This document shows, piece after piece, positions 27,483 to 36,653 of a stretch of 64,000 nucleotides of DNA. Under the pieces are notes generated by a model, which saw only the letters and a program-made list of their open reading frames with translations, did no database searches and was not told the origin of the DNA. The position numbers were made by a program, and so were the translations under genes. The stretch's first letter is position 1; each line of letters opens with the position of its first letter. This DNA is from Anaerolineae bacterium (GTDB lineage Bacteria; Chloroflexota; Anaerolineae; Promineifilales; Promineifilaceae), in the NCBI GenBank assembly GCA_030425205.1, contig JAUIAP010000010.1:124001-188000 (forward strand), given 5' to 3'.

Positions 27483-30425
27483 TTAATTTGTCCGCTTGGA
27501 AGCGCGACGGCTTAAAAGCAGACCGCCAGTTACGCTGAGGATCAGCAAGCCTGCAATCCATTGGAGGGAGTTTGTGGCTGGGGTGATTTCGGCCGAATTG
27601 AGCGTCAGCGCGAGCGGAACCGCCAAGTTGACGATGCCATCTGTCACTTCACCACCCGCTACCTCACCTGCCGCCGTTGCGCCGGGATCGGTGACGCTGT
27701 CGTAGAGGCGGAAACGATAGGCAACATTGGCGGCGGGATCGCTTGGGACAGTGATTGCAACGTCGTTGTCGCCACTCACAACCGCACCATTAAACGCCAT
27801 TTCACCCGCTTCAAAGAGGTCATTACCATTCCAGTCAAACCATGCCGACAGCCATCCGTCGCCGCTGGTTGTTACGATTAGGAGGCTGCTAGAATCGGCC
27901 GAAAGTCCATCAATGCCAGCAATACCATCGTCAGTATCGTCATCTTGTCCTGCGCTAAACGAGTCATCCACATCCCATGCCGACCCGATCTTCAATGTGC
28001 CGTCGCCCGTATGGGAGGCGACGCCCAGCACGGCGGTGAGATCACTATAATCGGCGGGGTCACCAACGACCTCGCACACTTCAAGCCCCCAGCCAGTCAA
28101 CAATCCTACATTTGCCAGTCCATCATCGCTTATTTCGAGCGTCCATGTGCCGTTGGCTGTATCTCCTGCAAAGCCAGCCAACGATTGCGATGGGCGATGT
28201 GTGCCCCCATCCGTTGCTGGGCAGGGAATTGCGGTCGTGGCTGAATCGTCGAGACTGAGGTCCCAATTATCATTCGATCCACACACCGCGCTCATAATGT
28301 CGACAGTCGTGCCAGAAGGACTACGCAAACTAAATGTCAAATCACCCGTGTTGGGATGCAAGCCAGTGAGGTCAACGACATTGACATCTGCGACTGGGCC
28401 TGCAATTCCTGCAATGTCTGTCGATGACGTTGTGGGCGGGAGCAATGAGCTGATCGGCGTGGGCAGGGTTCCTGTGGAATCTTCCGTGACACAGCTTAAC
28501 GCACCCGTAGCAAACGCCTTTATGTCCGAGACAGCTGCACTGTCGCGTGACTGTGCGCTTGTGCAGGCATTATTTGCCAGCACGCGCCAGAAGTAGACTG
28601 CATTTTCAGCCAGCGCATTAGGCAACGTGTAGCTCGTCGTTGTCAATTCACTGATGTCGGCAACGAGATTGTTGAACTCACTATCGGTTGCGACTTGTAG
28701 GCGATAGCTGCTTGCAGTGGGAGAGGCGTCCCAAATGAACTGTGGCAAGGTCGATTGCACGACGCCTCCATCGGCCGGCAACATTGTGACTGGGGCAGCC
28801 GGTGTGCCTGCCGCATAGGTTACTTTGAGATAGGTCGAGCGCGTTTCAACACCGTCTGTCGCTTGCAGATGCAAGGTGTAATCACCAGCGGTCGCGCCTG
28901 CTCCTGTCAATGGAAAGGTCGTCGCGCCTGCGACTGCTGCGCCACTCAATGCACCGCTGAACCCCGTCGGTGGATTGACCAACGAGACATCGACGTTACC
29001 CGTGTAGCCGTACAGGGGCACCAGTCGCAGAGGTGCATCGAGCGTGGCATCGCCACACACTTCGACCCGTTGACCCAAATCGGTGCGAATAGCAAAATCG
29101 GCCGATGTGCTTGTCGGCCGTACAACAAACAAACCCTGTTCGATCCCACTGATAATCACATTGCCGCTATCAAAGTACGGGTAGTTGCTCCACGCGCCGT
29201 TAAATTCGGCGTTGTCGTCGGCTGGATAAATATCAAAAAAGCCGATTTCGTTGATGTTTCCATTGGCGACATCGGCAATGTCAAAGATACGCAACCCAGC
29301 ACGATAGTGCGCCATGTACATCGTGTCACCGACAACATACAAATTGTGGTCGATATTGGGGATGGCGTGCTCATGAATTTCGATCAGTTCGGGCGCATCG
29401 AGATCGCTGACATCCCAAATGTAGGTGCGCGTGTTGTGGCCGTTGTTTTGCTCATCCAATTCGTCGTTGAGGATGAAATAGTCTTGGTCTTCTGTCAGCC
29501 AGCCTTGATGTGTGTAGCCTTCGCCAGCATAGGTCTCGCGTGAGAGCTGAACGGGATTGGCCTTATCATCAACATCAACAATTGTAAGCGTATCCTCGTT
29601 GGAGTTGAGGCAGATTTCTTTGCCGACATAGGTACTGTCGGGTCCGCGATAGAGAACGCATTGGGCATCATGCGTATAACCATCGGCCGAAAAACAACCT
29701 TCTCCGACGGGATTTTGGGGATCATTGATGTTGACGATGTGCAACCCTTCATTGCAACCATCTCCCGTTGCCGTCCCTACCCCGTAGGCATAGCCAGTAT
29801 CTTCGTCAATGACGATATTGTGTGCCGAACCAAAGCCCGAGTAGACCGCGTCTGGAGTGAAGACAGCGGGCGGAGATGCGACGTCGCGCAAATGCGTGAG
29901 ATCAAAAATTTGCATCCCATGACCACTCGCCTCACTGACGACGAAGGCATGATTGGCATACACTTTTAGATCACGCCAGCTAGAGGCGGTGGTCTGGGTT
30001 GCCATAAAACCCAGATTGATTGGATTGACGGGGTCGGTGATATCTACAAAGGCGGTCCCTGTTGTCAATCCCATAAGAGCGTACTCTCTGCCCGTTGTAA
30101 GATCGGTCCAACCCCAAATGTCGTTGCCTTCCGCGCCTGTTCCGTTGTCGATTTCGCTTAGCGGAAGATAGGCGAGCAAATCAACGTTGCCACACGGGAA
30201 CGTGTCGGCCATGCCGCCGTCACAGCTAACATTGGAGAGTGCGCGTTGGTTGCCGCGGCTTTGGCTATTTAGCGGCTGTCGATCTGCAAGAAAGGCCGCC
30301 TTGAGGGCATCTCGCGTGGTGCGCCCCGCATCATCTTGCGCTTTGGTGGGTGTGCTGCTGCTGAACGTCAAGAACAGTAGCAATAAGGACATTGCAAAAA
30401 TGGGGATGAATGGATGTTTATTCAT
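27483..30425 (-). CDS. Secreted choice-of-anchor B protein with P-domain and GEVED module
   Basis: About 980 residues. Signal peptide: MNKHPFIPIFAMSLLLLFL...TKAQ. Residues 50-440 form a beta-propeller-like region with repeats such as AFVDITDPVNPINLGFM, HIVNINDPQNPVGEG and RIFDIADVANG, the pattern of the choice-of-anchor B (LVIVD-type) family. Then an Ig-like domain with VEVCGD, a fibronectin-III-like domain (FIWDASPTASSYRLQVATD), a proprotein-convertase P-domain (DVNVVDLTGLHPNTGDLTFSL), a GEVED-type domain (WFDWNGNDLFEAGEMAFNG, ending GGEVTDG), and a C-terminal membrane helix plus SRRASKR. GAGGAA lies just before the ATG at 30425; an in-frame ATG at 30461 is less likely. Probably cell-surface anchored. 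Confidence 0.82.
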   Translation of the reverse strand: MNKHPFIPIFAMSLLLLFLTFSSSTPTKAQDDAGRTTRDALKAAFLADRQPLNSQSRGNQRALSNVSCDGGMADTFPCGNVDLLAYLPLSEIDNGTGAEGNDIWGWTDLTTGREYALMGLTTGTAFVDITDPVNPINLGFMATQTTASSWRDLKVYANHAFVVSEASGHGMQIFDLTHLRDVASPPAVFTPDAVYSGFGSAHNIVIDEDTGYAYGVGTATGDGCNEGLHIVNINDPQNPVGEGCFSADGYTHDAQCVLYRGPDSTYVGKEICLNSNEDTLTIVDVDDKANPVQLSRETYAGEGYTHQGWLTEDQDYFILNDELDEQNNGHNTRTYIWDVSDLDAPELIEIHEHAIPNIDHNLYVVGDTMYMAHYRAGLRIFDIADVANGNINEIGFFDIYPADDNAEFNGAWSNYPYFDSGNVIISGIEQGLFVVRPTSTSADFAIRTDLGQRVEVCGDATLDAPLRLVPLYGYTGNVDVSLVNPPTGFSGALSGAAVAGATTFPLTGAGATAGDYTLHLQATDGVETRSTYLKVTYAAGTPAAPVTMLPADGGVVQSTLPQFIWDASPTASSYRLQVATDSEFNNLVADISELTTTSYTLPNALAENAVYFWRVLANNACTSAQSRDSAAVSDIKAFATGALSCVTEDSTGTLPTPISSLLPPTTSSTDIAGIAGPVADVNVVDLTGLHPNTGDLTFSLRSPSGTTVDIMSAVCGSNDNWDLSLDDSATTAIPCPATDGGTHRPSQSLAGFAGDTANGTWTLEISDDGLANVGLLTGWGLEVCEVVGDPADYSDLTAVLGVASHTGDGTLKIGSAWDVDDSFSAGQDDDTDDGIAGIDGLSADSSSLLIVTTSGDGWLSAWFDWNGNDLFEAGEMAFNGAVVSGDNDVAITVPSDPAANVAYRFRLYDSVTDPGATAAGEVAGGEVTDGIVNLAVPLALTLNSAEITPATNSLQWIAGLLILSVTGGLLLSRRASKRTN

Positions 30426-30484
30426 TTTTTTCCTCATCAAATGGGTGGCGCATCCTGTCATGCACCACCCACTTCACGAATCAG

Positions 30485-33400
30485 TTAAGCGTGGTCGGCC
30501 TGACGCAAAAACGCCATTCCACTACCAATGACAACCAATAAGACAACGAGTAACAACGCCGCGTTGCCTGTTCCGTTGTTGACCTCGCGCAGCGTAACGG
30601 CGGTTGGCGTATTGCCAGCGGTCACGCCGTCGGTCACTTCGCCACCTGTTGCACCATTGAGCGCAGAGGCGGTCGGATCGGTTGCACTGTCATAGAGACG
30701 GACGCGATAGGTGGTCGGCTGTCCGGTTGTTGCGCTGGCGGGAACAGCGATGGTGATTGCGTTGTCACCAGCGGTGGCAGCTTGATTGACAAACAGTTCG
30801 TCTGCATCATCGAAATCGCCATCGTTGTTCCAATCGAACCAGACGCTTAACCACATGCCGTTGGTCGCTGTGCCGTTGGTGGTGACGGTCATGCCGACCG
30901 ATTGACCAACGATTAAACTGTCGGCAAAGCTGATGCCATCATCGGTGTCATCATCTTGGCTAGCCGCAAAGCTGTCATCGGCATCCCAAACATCACCGAT
31001 GTGCAGTGCGCCGCTGCCGCTATGCCATGCAGCACCGTAGGTGACTGCGCTATCACTGTAATCTGCGCCGTCACCAACACAGATTTCGAGCCCCCATGCG
31101 TCGAGTGTGCCGCCATCTTGCGTTGTGCTGTCCACGACATTGAGCGTCCACTCACCATTTGCCTCTTGATCGTCAAATGTCGAAAGTGCAACCGCTGGAC
31201 GATAGGTTCCACCATCGGTTGGAGGACATGGAATTGAGGCACTACCAGCCTCATCGTCAAGATTGAGATCGTAGTCATCTTCGTCGCCACAGACGCCAGC
31301 GAGGACAGCGACTTCCGTCTCGATTGGGCTGATCAGCGTAAAGGTTAGATCACTGATGTAGGTGTGCGTTCCAGCCAATCCAACGACATTCACATCGCGG
31401 ATGTTACCACTTATAGGAATGTCTAGAACTGAGTTAACAGGTGGGATGATTGGCAAGCCGCTGATGGGCAGGATATTTTGTGGGACATCGGTGCTGGTAT
31501 GGACCGTACACGAGGAGACAGGTGTGACAAATGCGCCAAAGGCAGATGCGGCTCCCGTAGCGCAGGCATTTTCGGCCGAAACTCGCCAGTAATAACCCGT
31601 GCTAAAGTTAAGCGGCGTGTCCAACTGGAAGCTGTTTGTTGCAAGCCCACTCTTCGTATACACGATGTTTCCAAACATCGGATCGGTTGCAATTTCCAAC
31701 GTGTAACTCGCCGCTTGGTTATCCGCACTCCAGGTGAAAAGCGGCTGCAAGGTTTCTATCGTCAGGCCGTTGGCAGGGGTAGAAACCGATGGCGTTGCTG
31801 GGGTTGTTGTGGCGATGTGCAATTCGGCCGAATCTGTTTGTGTATAGCTAGACGACTTGCCAATTGCCGTAATACTGTAGTGACCGGGTGCGGCTTGATC
31901 GCCACCGTTAATGGTCAAGGTGCTGTCATTGGGCAGCGAAAGTAGTTTTGTTGGGGAGAACTGTGCGGTGGTGTTGGCGGGTATATCGGCCGAAAGATTG
32001 ACGATACCCGTATAGTTGAGCACGGTGACGCCGCCAGAAACGGTATAGATGGCTGGTTCTGCGCCACAGATGTCAATGCTTTGCGGAGAAATGTCCAGGG
32101 TGAATTCGGGAATACAGCTTGTGGGCAGGTCATACCCTTCCACACCATCCGTCTTGTCACCCGCATCATTTTGTCGTGCAGAAAAGCCCAAGCCACGTCG
32201 CGCAAACGCTTCCCAAATCAAACATTGGTTTTCACCACCGAAAAGGTCGATGTTCGCCTGCAAGATCGCATCGCGTTGGTCAACAAAACCGGGTGAACAA
32301 GGCTGCAACTTGAGCGCATGAACGATAAGCTGGATGGCGCGATTGTTGCCAAGAAATTCGGGACCACTCGTCGCGTAGATATTTTCGCTAAAGCCATACT
32401 CATCGACAAATTGCCAATACATATCCCAGATCATCGTCGCCCAAACAGAGCCAACGCCGTGTGGCGCGGCGGCGGCGATAATGCTGTCATACGTTTGCGG
32501 GTTAACCGCCATGCTTGTCGAGTAGGGGAATGAACGAATGCCGGGGCCGTTGTTGGGCTGATTGAGCGCATAGGTTCCAACGCCGCGCGGATCAACTGAT
32601 GTATCTGACGCAACGGCGGTTAGAGCTAAACCAAAGAAGTCGCTCCACCCTTCACCAGCCTGCTCTTGGCTGCTCAAACAGGAAGTCGAGGGGCCACCCG
32701 TCAAGCGGATCGAAATACCATGACCATATTCGTGCGCGATGATGCCGCTGTCGAGATCACCGTCGAGGTTGGGTGTGTCCGTCGTCCAGACATACATCTG
32801 CATGCGCGGGTTGCTGCCGTCGCTAGGGGTGGCAAAGTTAGCGTTGTTGCTGTTGAGCGGAATGCCGAGCAGGAGTGCGCCATCTTGCGCCTCAGCATAG
32901 ACATAATCACCATCTGCGCCACCGAGACCTTTATAATTTGTCTCTTGGAAGTTACCACTTGGCTCGTCAAACCCATATTCATAGTAGACATCGTGCATGA
33001 TGTTGTTCCAGTAAAAGAGGTTTGTGACGGCCGCATCGACGTATTCTTCGGGGTCTTCAGAAAAGTCAATCGGGAAGTCGAAAACGAGTTCCTCACCACC
33101 ATCGGGCGATGGATGGAGCAAAAAGTTTTCTATGTTCAAGCTGAGACGGTCGGCATAGGCGTGAACGTTGTTGCCGCGTGTGATGGTGTACTCTGCGCCG
33201 TCCACACCATCGTCGTCGTGCCATCCAAAGGGGCTGGCGTTGAGGTTAGCTGGGTTGACGGCCAGCGTGCGGCCACTGTTGTCATGAATGGGGCTTTCGG
33301 CTGGCATTTCATAGACGCGATAGCTTTCGGAGAGGGCGCGGGAATTATCGGCCGAATCCGCATGCCCATGCAGCAGCACATGGTTACGACTCGTGTCGTG

Positions 33401-34069
33401 CGCCTCAAATTGATCATGAATCACCTGATCCATCTCGACCAGCAGGCTGCCATCTTGCGCGTCGATCACACTGATCCACCAGTGCATAGCATCTTTTTGA
33501 TAGAGCGACACTTGCCAGCCAAGCCGCAACGAGCCATCTTTCGCAGGGGCATAGACGAGGCTGGCCTCAATCGGTTCAAGTGCGACATTTACAGGGGCAA
33601 ACGTCGTTGCCTGTGTTGCGCCGCGGGCTGCACTTGTGATCTCTAAGCTAGCTGGTTGTGTAAGATTTTTTAGATCGATCAGTTGGGAAACCGCATCGGC
33701 GGCTGTCAGTTGGGGTACGGCGCGACTTGCGTGCGCTGCCGCATCTGGTGTAAAACGACTGCCGACGTTCAAAATGTTGCCGCTGGCTTGCACATTGATA
33801 TTCAAAATTGCTTGATAAACAGGGATATCATTGACGTGTTGTTGAAAGTAGATGTGGGTTGTGCCAGTGCGAGCGGTAACATATTGGTCGGTGACAACGG
33901 CGTTGTCGAGGTCATGTGTGGTCAATTGCCATTGCTGTTTATTTTCTAGCAGATGACTTTTAGCCAGCGCAAGGGGGGTGTTGGTTTGTGCTGTAACAGA
34001 ACCAGACGCAAAGAGGGTAAAAAGACAGAGTATGATCAGTAGAACGGAATAGTGCTTATTCGTGTGCAT
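30485..34069 (-). CDS. Secreted M36 (fungalysin-type) metallopeptidase with P-domain and GEVED module
   Basis: About 1194 residues from the ATG at 34069, preceded by GAGGAGAAT. A signal peptide (MHTNKHYSVLLIILCLFTLF...TAQ) is followed by an FTP-like propeptide (about 30-220). The catalytic domain has HEYGHG at about 444-449 (two zinc His and the catalytic Glu) and the third ligand Glu in GEGWSDFFGLAL, as in peptidase family M36. After about 650 come an Ig-like domain (IDICGAEPAIYTV), an Fn3-like domain (LFTWSADNQAASYTLEIATD), a P-domain, a GEVED domain and a C-terminal membrane helix. The four C-terminal modules match those of the adjacent downstream gene. Zinc endopeptidase outside the cell; substrate unknown. 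Confidence 0.87.
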   Translation of the reverse strand: MHTNKHYSVLLIILCLFTLFASGSVTAQTNTPLALAKSHLLENKQQWQLTTHDLDNAVVTDQYVTARTGTTHIYFQQHVNDIPVYQAILNINVQASGNILNVGSRFTPDAAAHASRAVPQLTAADAVSQLIDLKNLTQPASLEITSAARGATQATTFAPVNVALEPIEASLVYAPAKDGSLRLGWQVSLYQKDAMHWWISVIDAQDGSLLVEMDQVIHDQFEAHDTSRNHVLLHGHADSADNSRALSESYRVYEMPAESPIHDNSGRTLAVNPANLNASPFGWHDDDGVDGAEYTITRGNNVHAYADRLSLNIENFLLHPSPDGGEELVFDFPIDFSEDPEEYVDAAVTNLFYWNNIMHDVYYEYGFDEPSGNFQETNYKGLGGADGDYVYAEAQDGALLLGIPLNSNNANFATPSDGSNPRMQMYVWTTDTPNLDGDLDSGIIAHEYGHGISIRLTGGPSTSCLSSQEQAGEGWSDFFGLALTAVASDTSVDPRGVGTYALNQPNNGPGIRSFPYSTSMAVNPQTYDSIIAAAAPHGVGSVWATMIWDMYWQFVDEYGFSENIYATSGPEFLGNNRAIQLIVHALKLQPCSPGFVDQRDAILQANIDLFGGENQCLIWEAFARRGLGFSARQNDAGDKTDGVEGYDLPTSCIPEFTLDISPQSIDICGAEPAIYTVSGGVTVLNYTGIVNLSADIPANTTAQFSPTKLLSLPNDSTLTINGGDQAAPGHYSITAIGKSSSYTQTDSAELHIATTTPATPSVSTPANGLTIETLQPLFTWSADNQAASYTLEIATDPMFGNIVYTKSGLATNSFQLDTPLNFSTGYYWRVSAENACATGAASAFGAFVTPVSSCTVHTSTDVPQNILPISGLPIIPPVNSVLDIPISGNIRDVNVVGLAGTHTYISDLTFTLISPIETEVAVLAGVCGDEDDYDLNLDDEAGSASIPCPPTDGGTYRPAVALSTFDDQEANGEWTLNVVDSTTQDGGTLDAWGLEICVGDGADYSDSAVTYGAAWHSGSGALHIGDVWDADDSFAASQDDDTDDGISFADSLIVGQSVGMTVTTNGTATNGMWLSVWFDWNNDGDFDDADELFVNQAATAGDNAITIAVPASATTGQPTTYRVRLYDSATDPTASALNGATGGEVTDGVTAGNTPTAVTLREVNNGTGNAALLLVVLLVVIGSGMAFLRQADHA

Positions 34070-34203
34070 ATTCTCCTCACATGTATGATGAGTGCGATAA
34101 TTTTTGCACTCAGAGTTAATGGGAATGGCTAGTGCCATGACTATTGTACTAGCTTCAGAGGATATCAGTTCATCTCTAGCGATGAATTTTTGTGCCAATA
34201 ATC

Positions 34204-34231
34204 GTTACGACGCACCACAAGCTGTTATAAT
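34204..34231 (+). promoter_or_regulatory. Promoter of the 34.3-kb sensor kinase gene
   Basis: TTACGA (34204-34209) and TATAAT (34226-34231) are spaced by 16 bases; the -10 is preceded by TGT, giving an extended -10 (TGnTATAAT). The ATG is 24 bases downstream. The remaining divergent spacer (34070-34203) shows nothing else. Confidence 0.55.
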
Positions 34232-34255
34232 GCACCAACACTTACAGCGAGACCG

Positions 34256-36475
34256 ATGACCTCAGCAAACCACACCGAAGCACCAAAATTAACCCTTCTC
34301 CGTCGCTATTTGCGTGCGGCAATTTCTGCATTTCTCCTCATTGCCGTCGCCATTCTAGCGATCAGCATCTGGCAAGCGCGACGCCGTGCCTTGTTTGAAA
34401 TGGGACAGTTGACGAGCATTTGGGCGGAGGCGACGACGGATGAACTACTGCCACCTGTCGCAAACTATGAGCTTTTTGTGCTACAAAACCCCGATTTTGT
34501 GATTGCCCGTAATAGTGGCTATCCAGTAGATAGTTCGTGGCAGCTTCCCACTAACGCGACGATTCAAGCATCACAAGCGGCTCTGGGCGAGAGTTATAGC
34601 GTTGGGGACTGGCTGAGAGGGGAGCTGTTTCATGTCATTGAAGAGGAGGAGCGCACGCTCGTTGTGCGTCTGCCAGCACGTGCCGCTGTGCGTGATGCGG
34701 TCAGCAGTGCGCTCATGCCGCTAATTGGATTGGCGATGCTCTTTGGCGTGGGAGGGGCCGTCATCGAAACGGGTGATCGCAATCGCCACAAACACGTCCA
34801 TCGACTTATTGAGGAGTCCACCACCGTCACCCAGGGCATTATCGACACGTCGTTAACCCTATCTCAGCGCAGCGACCTCAACGAGCTGACACTGGCGTTT
34901 GAACAGATGCGGCAAGCGTTGACACAACGGATCGACGAATCGGCCGAATTGCAACGCATTACACAACAGGTCACAAATACGCTCGACATTGAAAATGGTC
35001 TGAAAATTATTCTCAACGGGATGGAGACCGCGACAGATGCATTGGGCGCACGCGCAATTATCTTTAATCCCGATGGTGGCCGACCGCTGCAATACAGTTC
35101 GATGGGGGCGGTGCGACAAGGCAGCCTAGATCGCCGTCTGTTGCTGCTGATCAAAAATACGGGGCGTGAGATTATCCTGCGCGATCCAAGCCAGATTCGG
35201 CGCCGGCTTGAACTGCCCGACGACCGTGATGTGCCCGTTCAGTCAATTTTAGCCTTTCCACTTTACGCGCAAGAGCAACTGCACGGAATCCTCTGGCTCG
35301 GTTATGCTCGCCCACTCGCCAGCGAACCGACGGGAATCGACATCATTCGCGCCTACGTTTCGCAAGCGGCCACGTTGGTGGCCAATGTCAAGTTCCGCTT
35401 GCGCTCTGAGCGGCAATATCGACGGCTGGCAGCGGTCTTGGCAAGCGTGTTGGATGCGGTGGCCGTTACCGATCAGACCGACCATTTTGTCCTCATCAAT
35501 CCCGCGATGGCAAAGGCATTTGATCTGGATGCGGAGGGCGTAATCGGCCGAAAAGTTCACGACATCATCACCGATCCAACCTTGCTCAGAACGCTCACCG
35601 AACCGATCAGCGAAGTGAATGCGCGTGAGGTGACAAGCGGAGATCAGGTCTACCATAGCAGCGTCTCCAACGTCACTGCGCTCGACGGCAGCATGGGGCG
35701 CGTCGCCGTCTTTCACGACATCACCCATCTCAAACAGCTTGACGAACTCAAATCAAAGTTTGTGCAAAACGTCACTCATGATCTGCGTAACCCGCTCACA
35801 TACATTCACTCCTACGCGATGCTGCTGCCCGAAATTGGCGCATTGACCGCGAAACAACAGGAGTATGTCGATAACATCGTCAGCGGCGCACAGCGGATGC
35901 ACAATACGATTGGCACGGTGCTTGAACTCATCCGCATCGAATCTGATACCGCCTCGTTCTATCTTGAACCGATCAACGCGGCGCAGTTGCTGGATACAAT
36001 TTCGGCCGAATACAATCCCGCCGCCCAAACACAAGGCAACCAAATCATCGTCTCTGCCAGCCCCAATATCATCGTCATGGCAGAACGCCTCTCGCTGCAA
36101 AGCGCGATCAGCAACCTCGTCGCCAACGCGCTCAAATATGCCCCACACACAGGCGATATCCTGCTCAAAGTTGAGGAGGATGCCCGTCAAGTAATTTTCA
36201 GCGTGCGTGATGATGGAGAGGGAATCGACAAGGCGGATCAGTTGCGAATTTTCGAGAAGTACTATCGCGCCGCCAAGCCGCACACGCTCAAGACGGAGGG
36301 CAGCGGCTTAGGTCTTTCAATCGTTCGCTCAGTTGCCCAACGGCACGGTGGTCGTGCATGGTTGACGAGCGATGTCGGGCGCGGCAGCACCTTCTTTCTG
36401 TCCATCCCGAAAGTGGTCGCAGATACCCCGAACGGTCATGCGCCAACCATTTCTACAATCCGTATAACTGAATAA
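34256..36475 (+). CDS. Membrane sensor histidine kinase with GAF and PAS domains
   Basis: A 739-residue kinase. Two membrane helices (about 21-40 and 148-170) frame a 105-residue extracytoplasmic sensor. A HAMP-like helical segment (175-225) follows, then GAF (235-385), PAS (390-495), HisKA with His508 in VTHDLRNPL, and HATPase with NALKYAPHTG, DDGEGI and GSGLGLSIV. It lacks a receiver and no response regulator is adjacent. It is divergently transcribed from the M36 peptidase gene, which suggests but does not show a link to the surface proteins. Ligand unknown. Confidence 0.9.
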   Translation: MTSANHTEAPKLTLLRRYLRAAISAFLLIAVAILAISIWQARRRALFEMGQLTSIWAEATTDELLPPVANYELFVLQNPDFVIARNSGYPVDSSWQLPTNATIQASQAALGESYSVGDWLRGELFHVIEEEERTLVVRLPARAAVRDAVSSALMPLIGLAMLFGVGGAVIETGDRNRHKHVHRLIEESTTVTQGIIDTSLTLSQRSDLNELTLAFEQMRQALTQRIDESAELQRITQQVTNTLDIENGLKIILNGMETATDALGARAIIFNPDGGRPLQYSSMGAVRQGSLDRRLLLLIKNTGREIILRDPSQIRRRLELPDDRDVPVQSILAFPLYAQEQLHGILWLGYARPLASEPTGIDIIRAYVSQAATLVANVKFRLRSERQYRRLAAVLASVLDAVAVTDQTDHFVLINPAMAKAFDLDAEGVIGRKVHDIITDPTLLRTLTEPISEVNAREVTSGDQVYHSSVSNVTALDGSMGRVAVFHDITHLKQLDELKSKFVQNVTHDLRNPLTYIHSYAMLLPEIGALTAKQQEYVDNIVSGAQRMHNTIGTVLELIRIESDTASFYLEPINAAQLLDTISAEYNPAAQTQGNQIIVSASPNIIVMAERLSLQSAISNLVANALKYAPHTGDILLKVEEDARQVIFSVRDDGEGIDKADQLRIFEKYYRAAKPHTLKTEGSGLGLSIVRSVAQRHGGRAWLTSDVGRGSTFFLSIPKVVADTPNGHAPTISTIRITE

Positions 36476-36584
36476 TCGCTGGCAATCTGGCTAACGACCT
36501 ATTTCGCCGTCATGTATAAAGCGATTCGAGGTCGCTTGCTCAGCTTCTAAAATTTTTGTGGGGGTGAAGGGAATATGGGAGGAT

Positions 36585-36608
36585 GGGGCAGCTTTGTCAT
36601 GCTGCCCC
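36585..36608. terminator. Hairpin between convergent genes
   Basis: GGGGCAGC (36585-36592) pairs perfectly with GCTGCCCC (36601-36608) around an 8-base loop, between the sensor kinase and ABC exporter genes. There is no long T tract. Confidence 0.5.
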
Positions 36609-36653
36609 AGGTCAGAAGTACCAACGTTCGCCATAAGGCTTGTTGGCACCTCG

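Noticed and set aside
28755..29543. A 262-codon open frame on the plus strand, opposite the choice-of-anchor protein gene
   Set aside because: It is antisense to a well-supported gene, has an unordered Cys/Arg-rich composition and no family resemblance. Long antisense frames follow from codon bias.
32666..33646. A 326-codon open frame opposite the M36 peptidase gene
   Set aside because: Rich in Val and Ile without helix or motif pattern, no ribosome binding site, fully antisense to the zinc-site-bearing peptidase domain.
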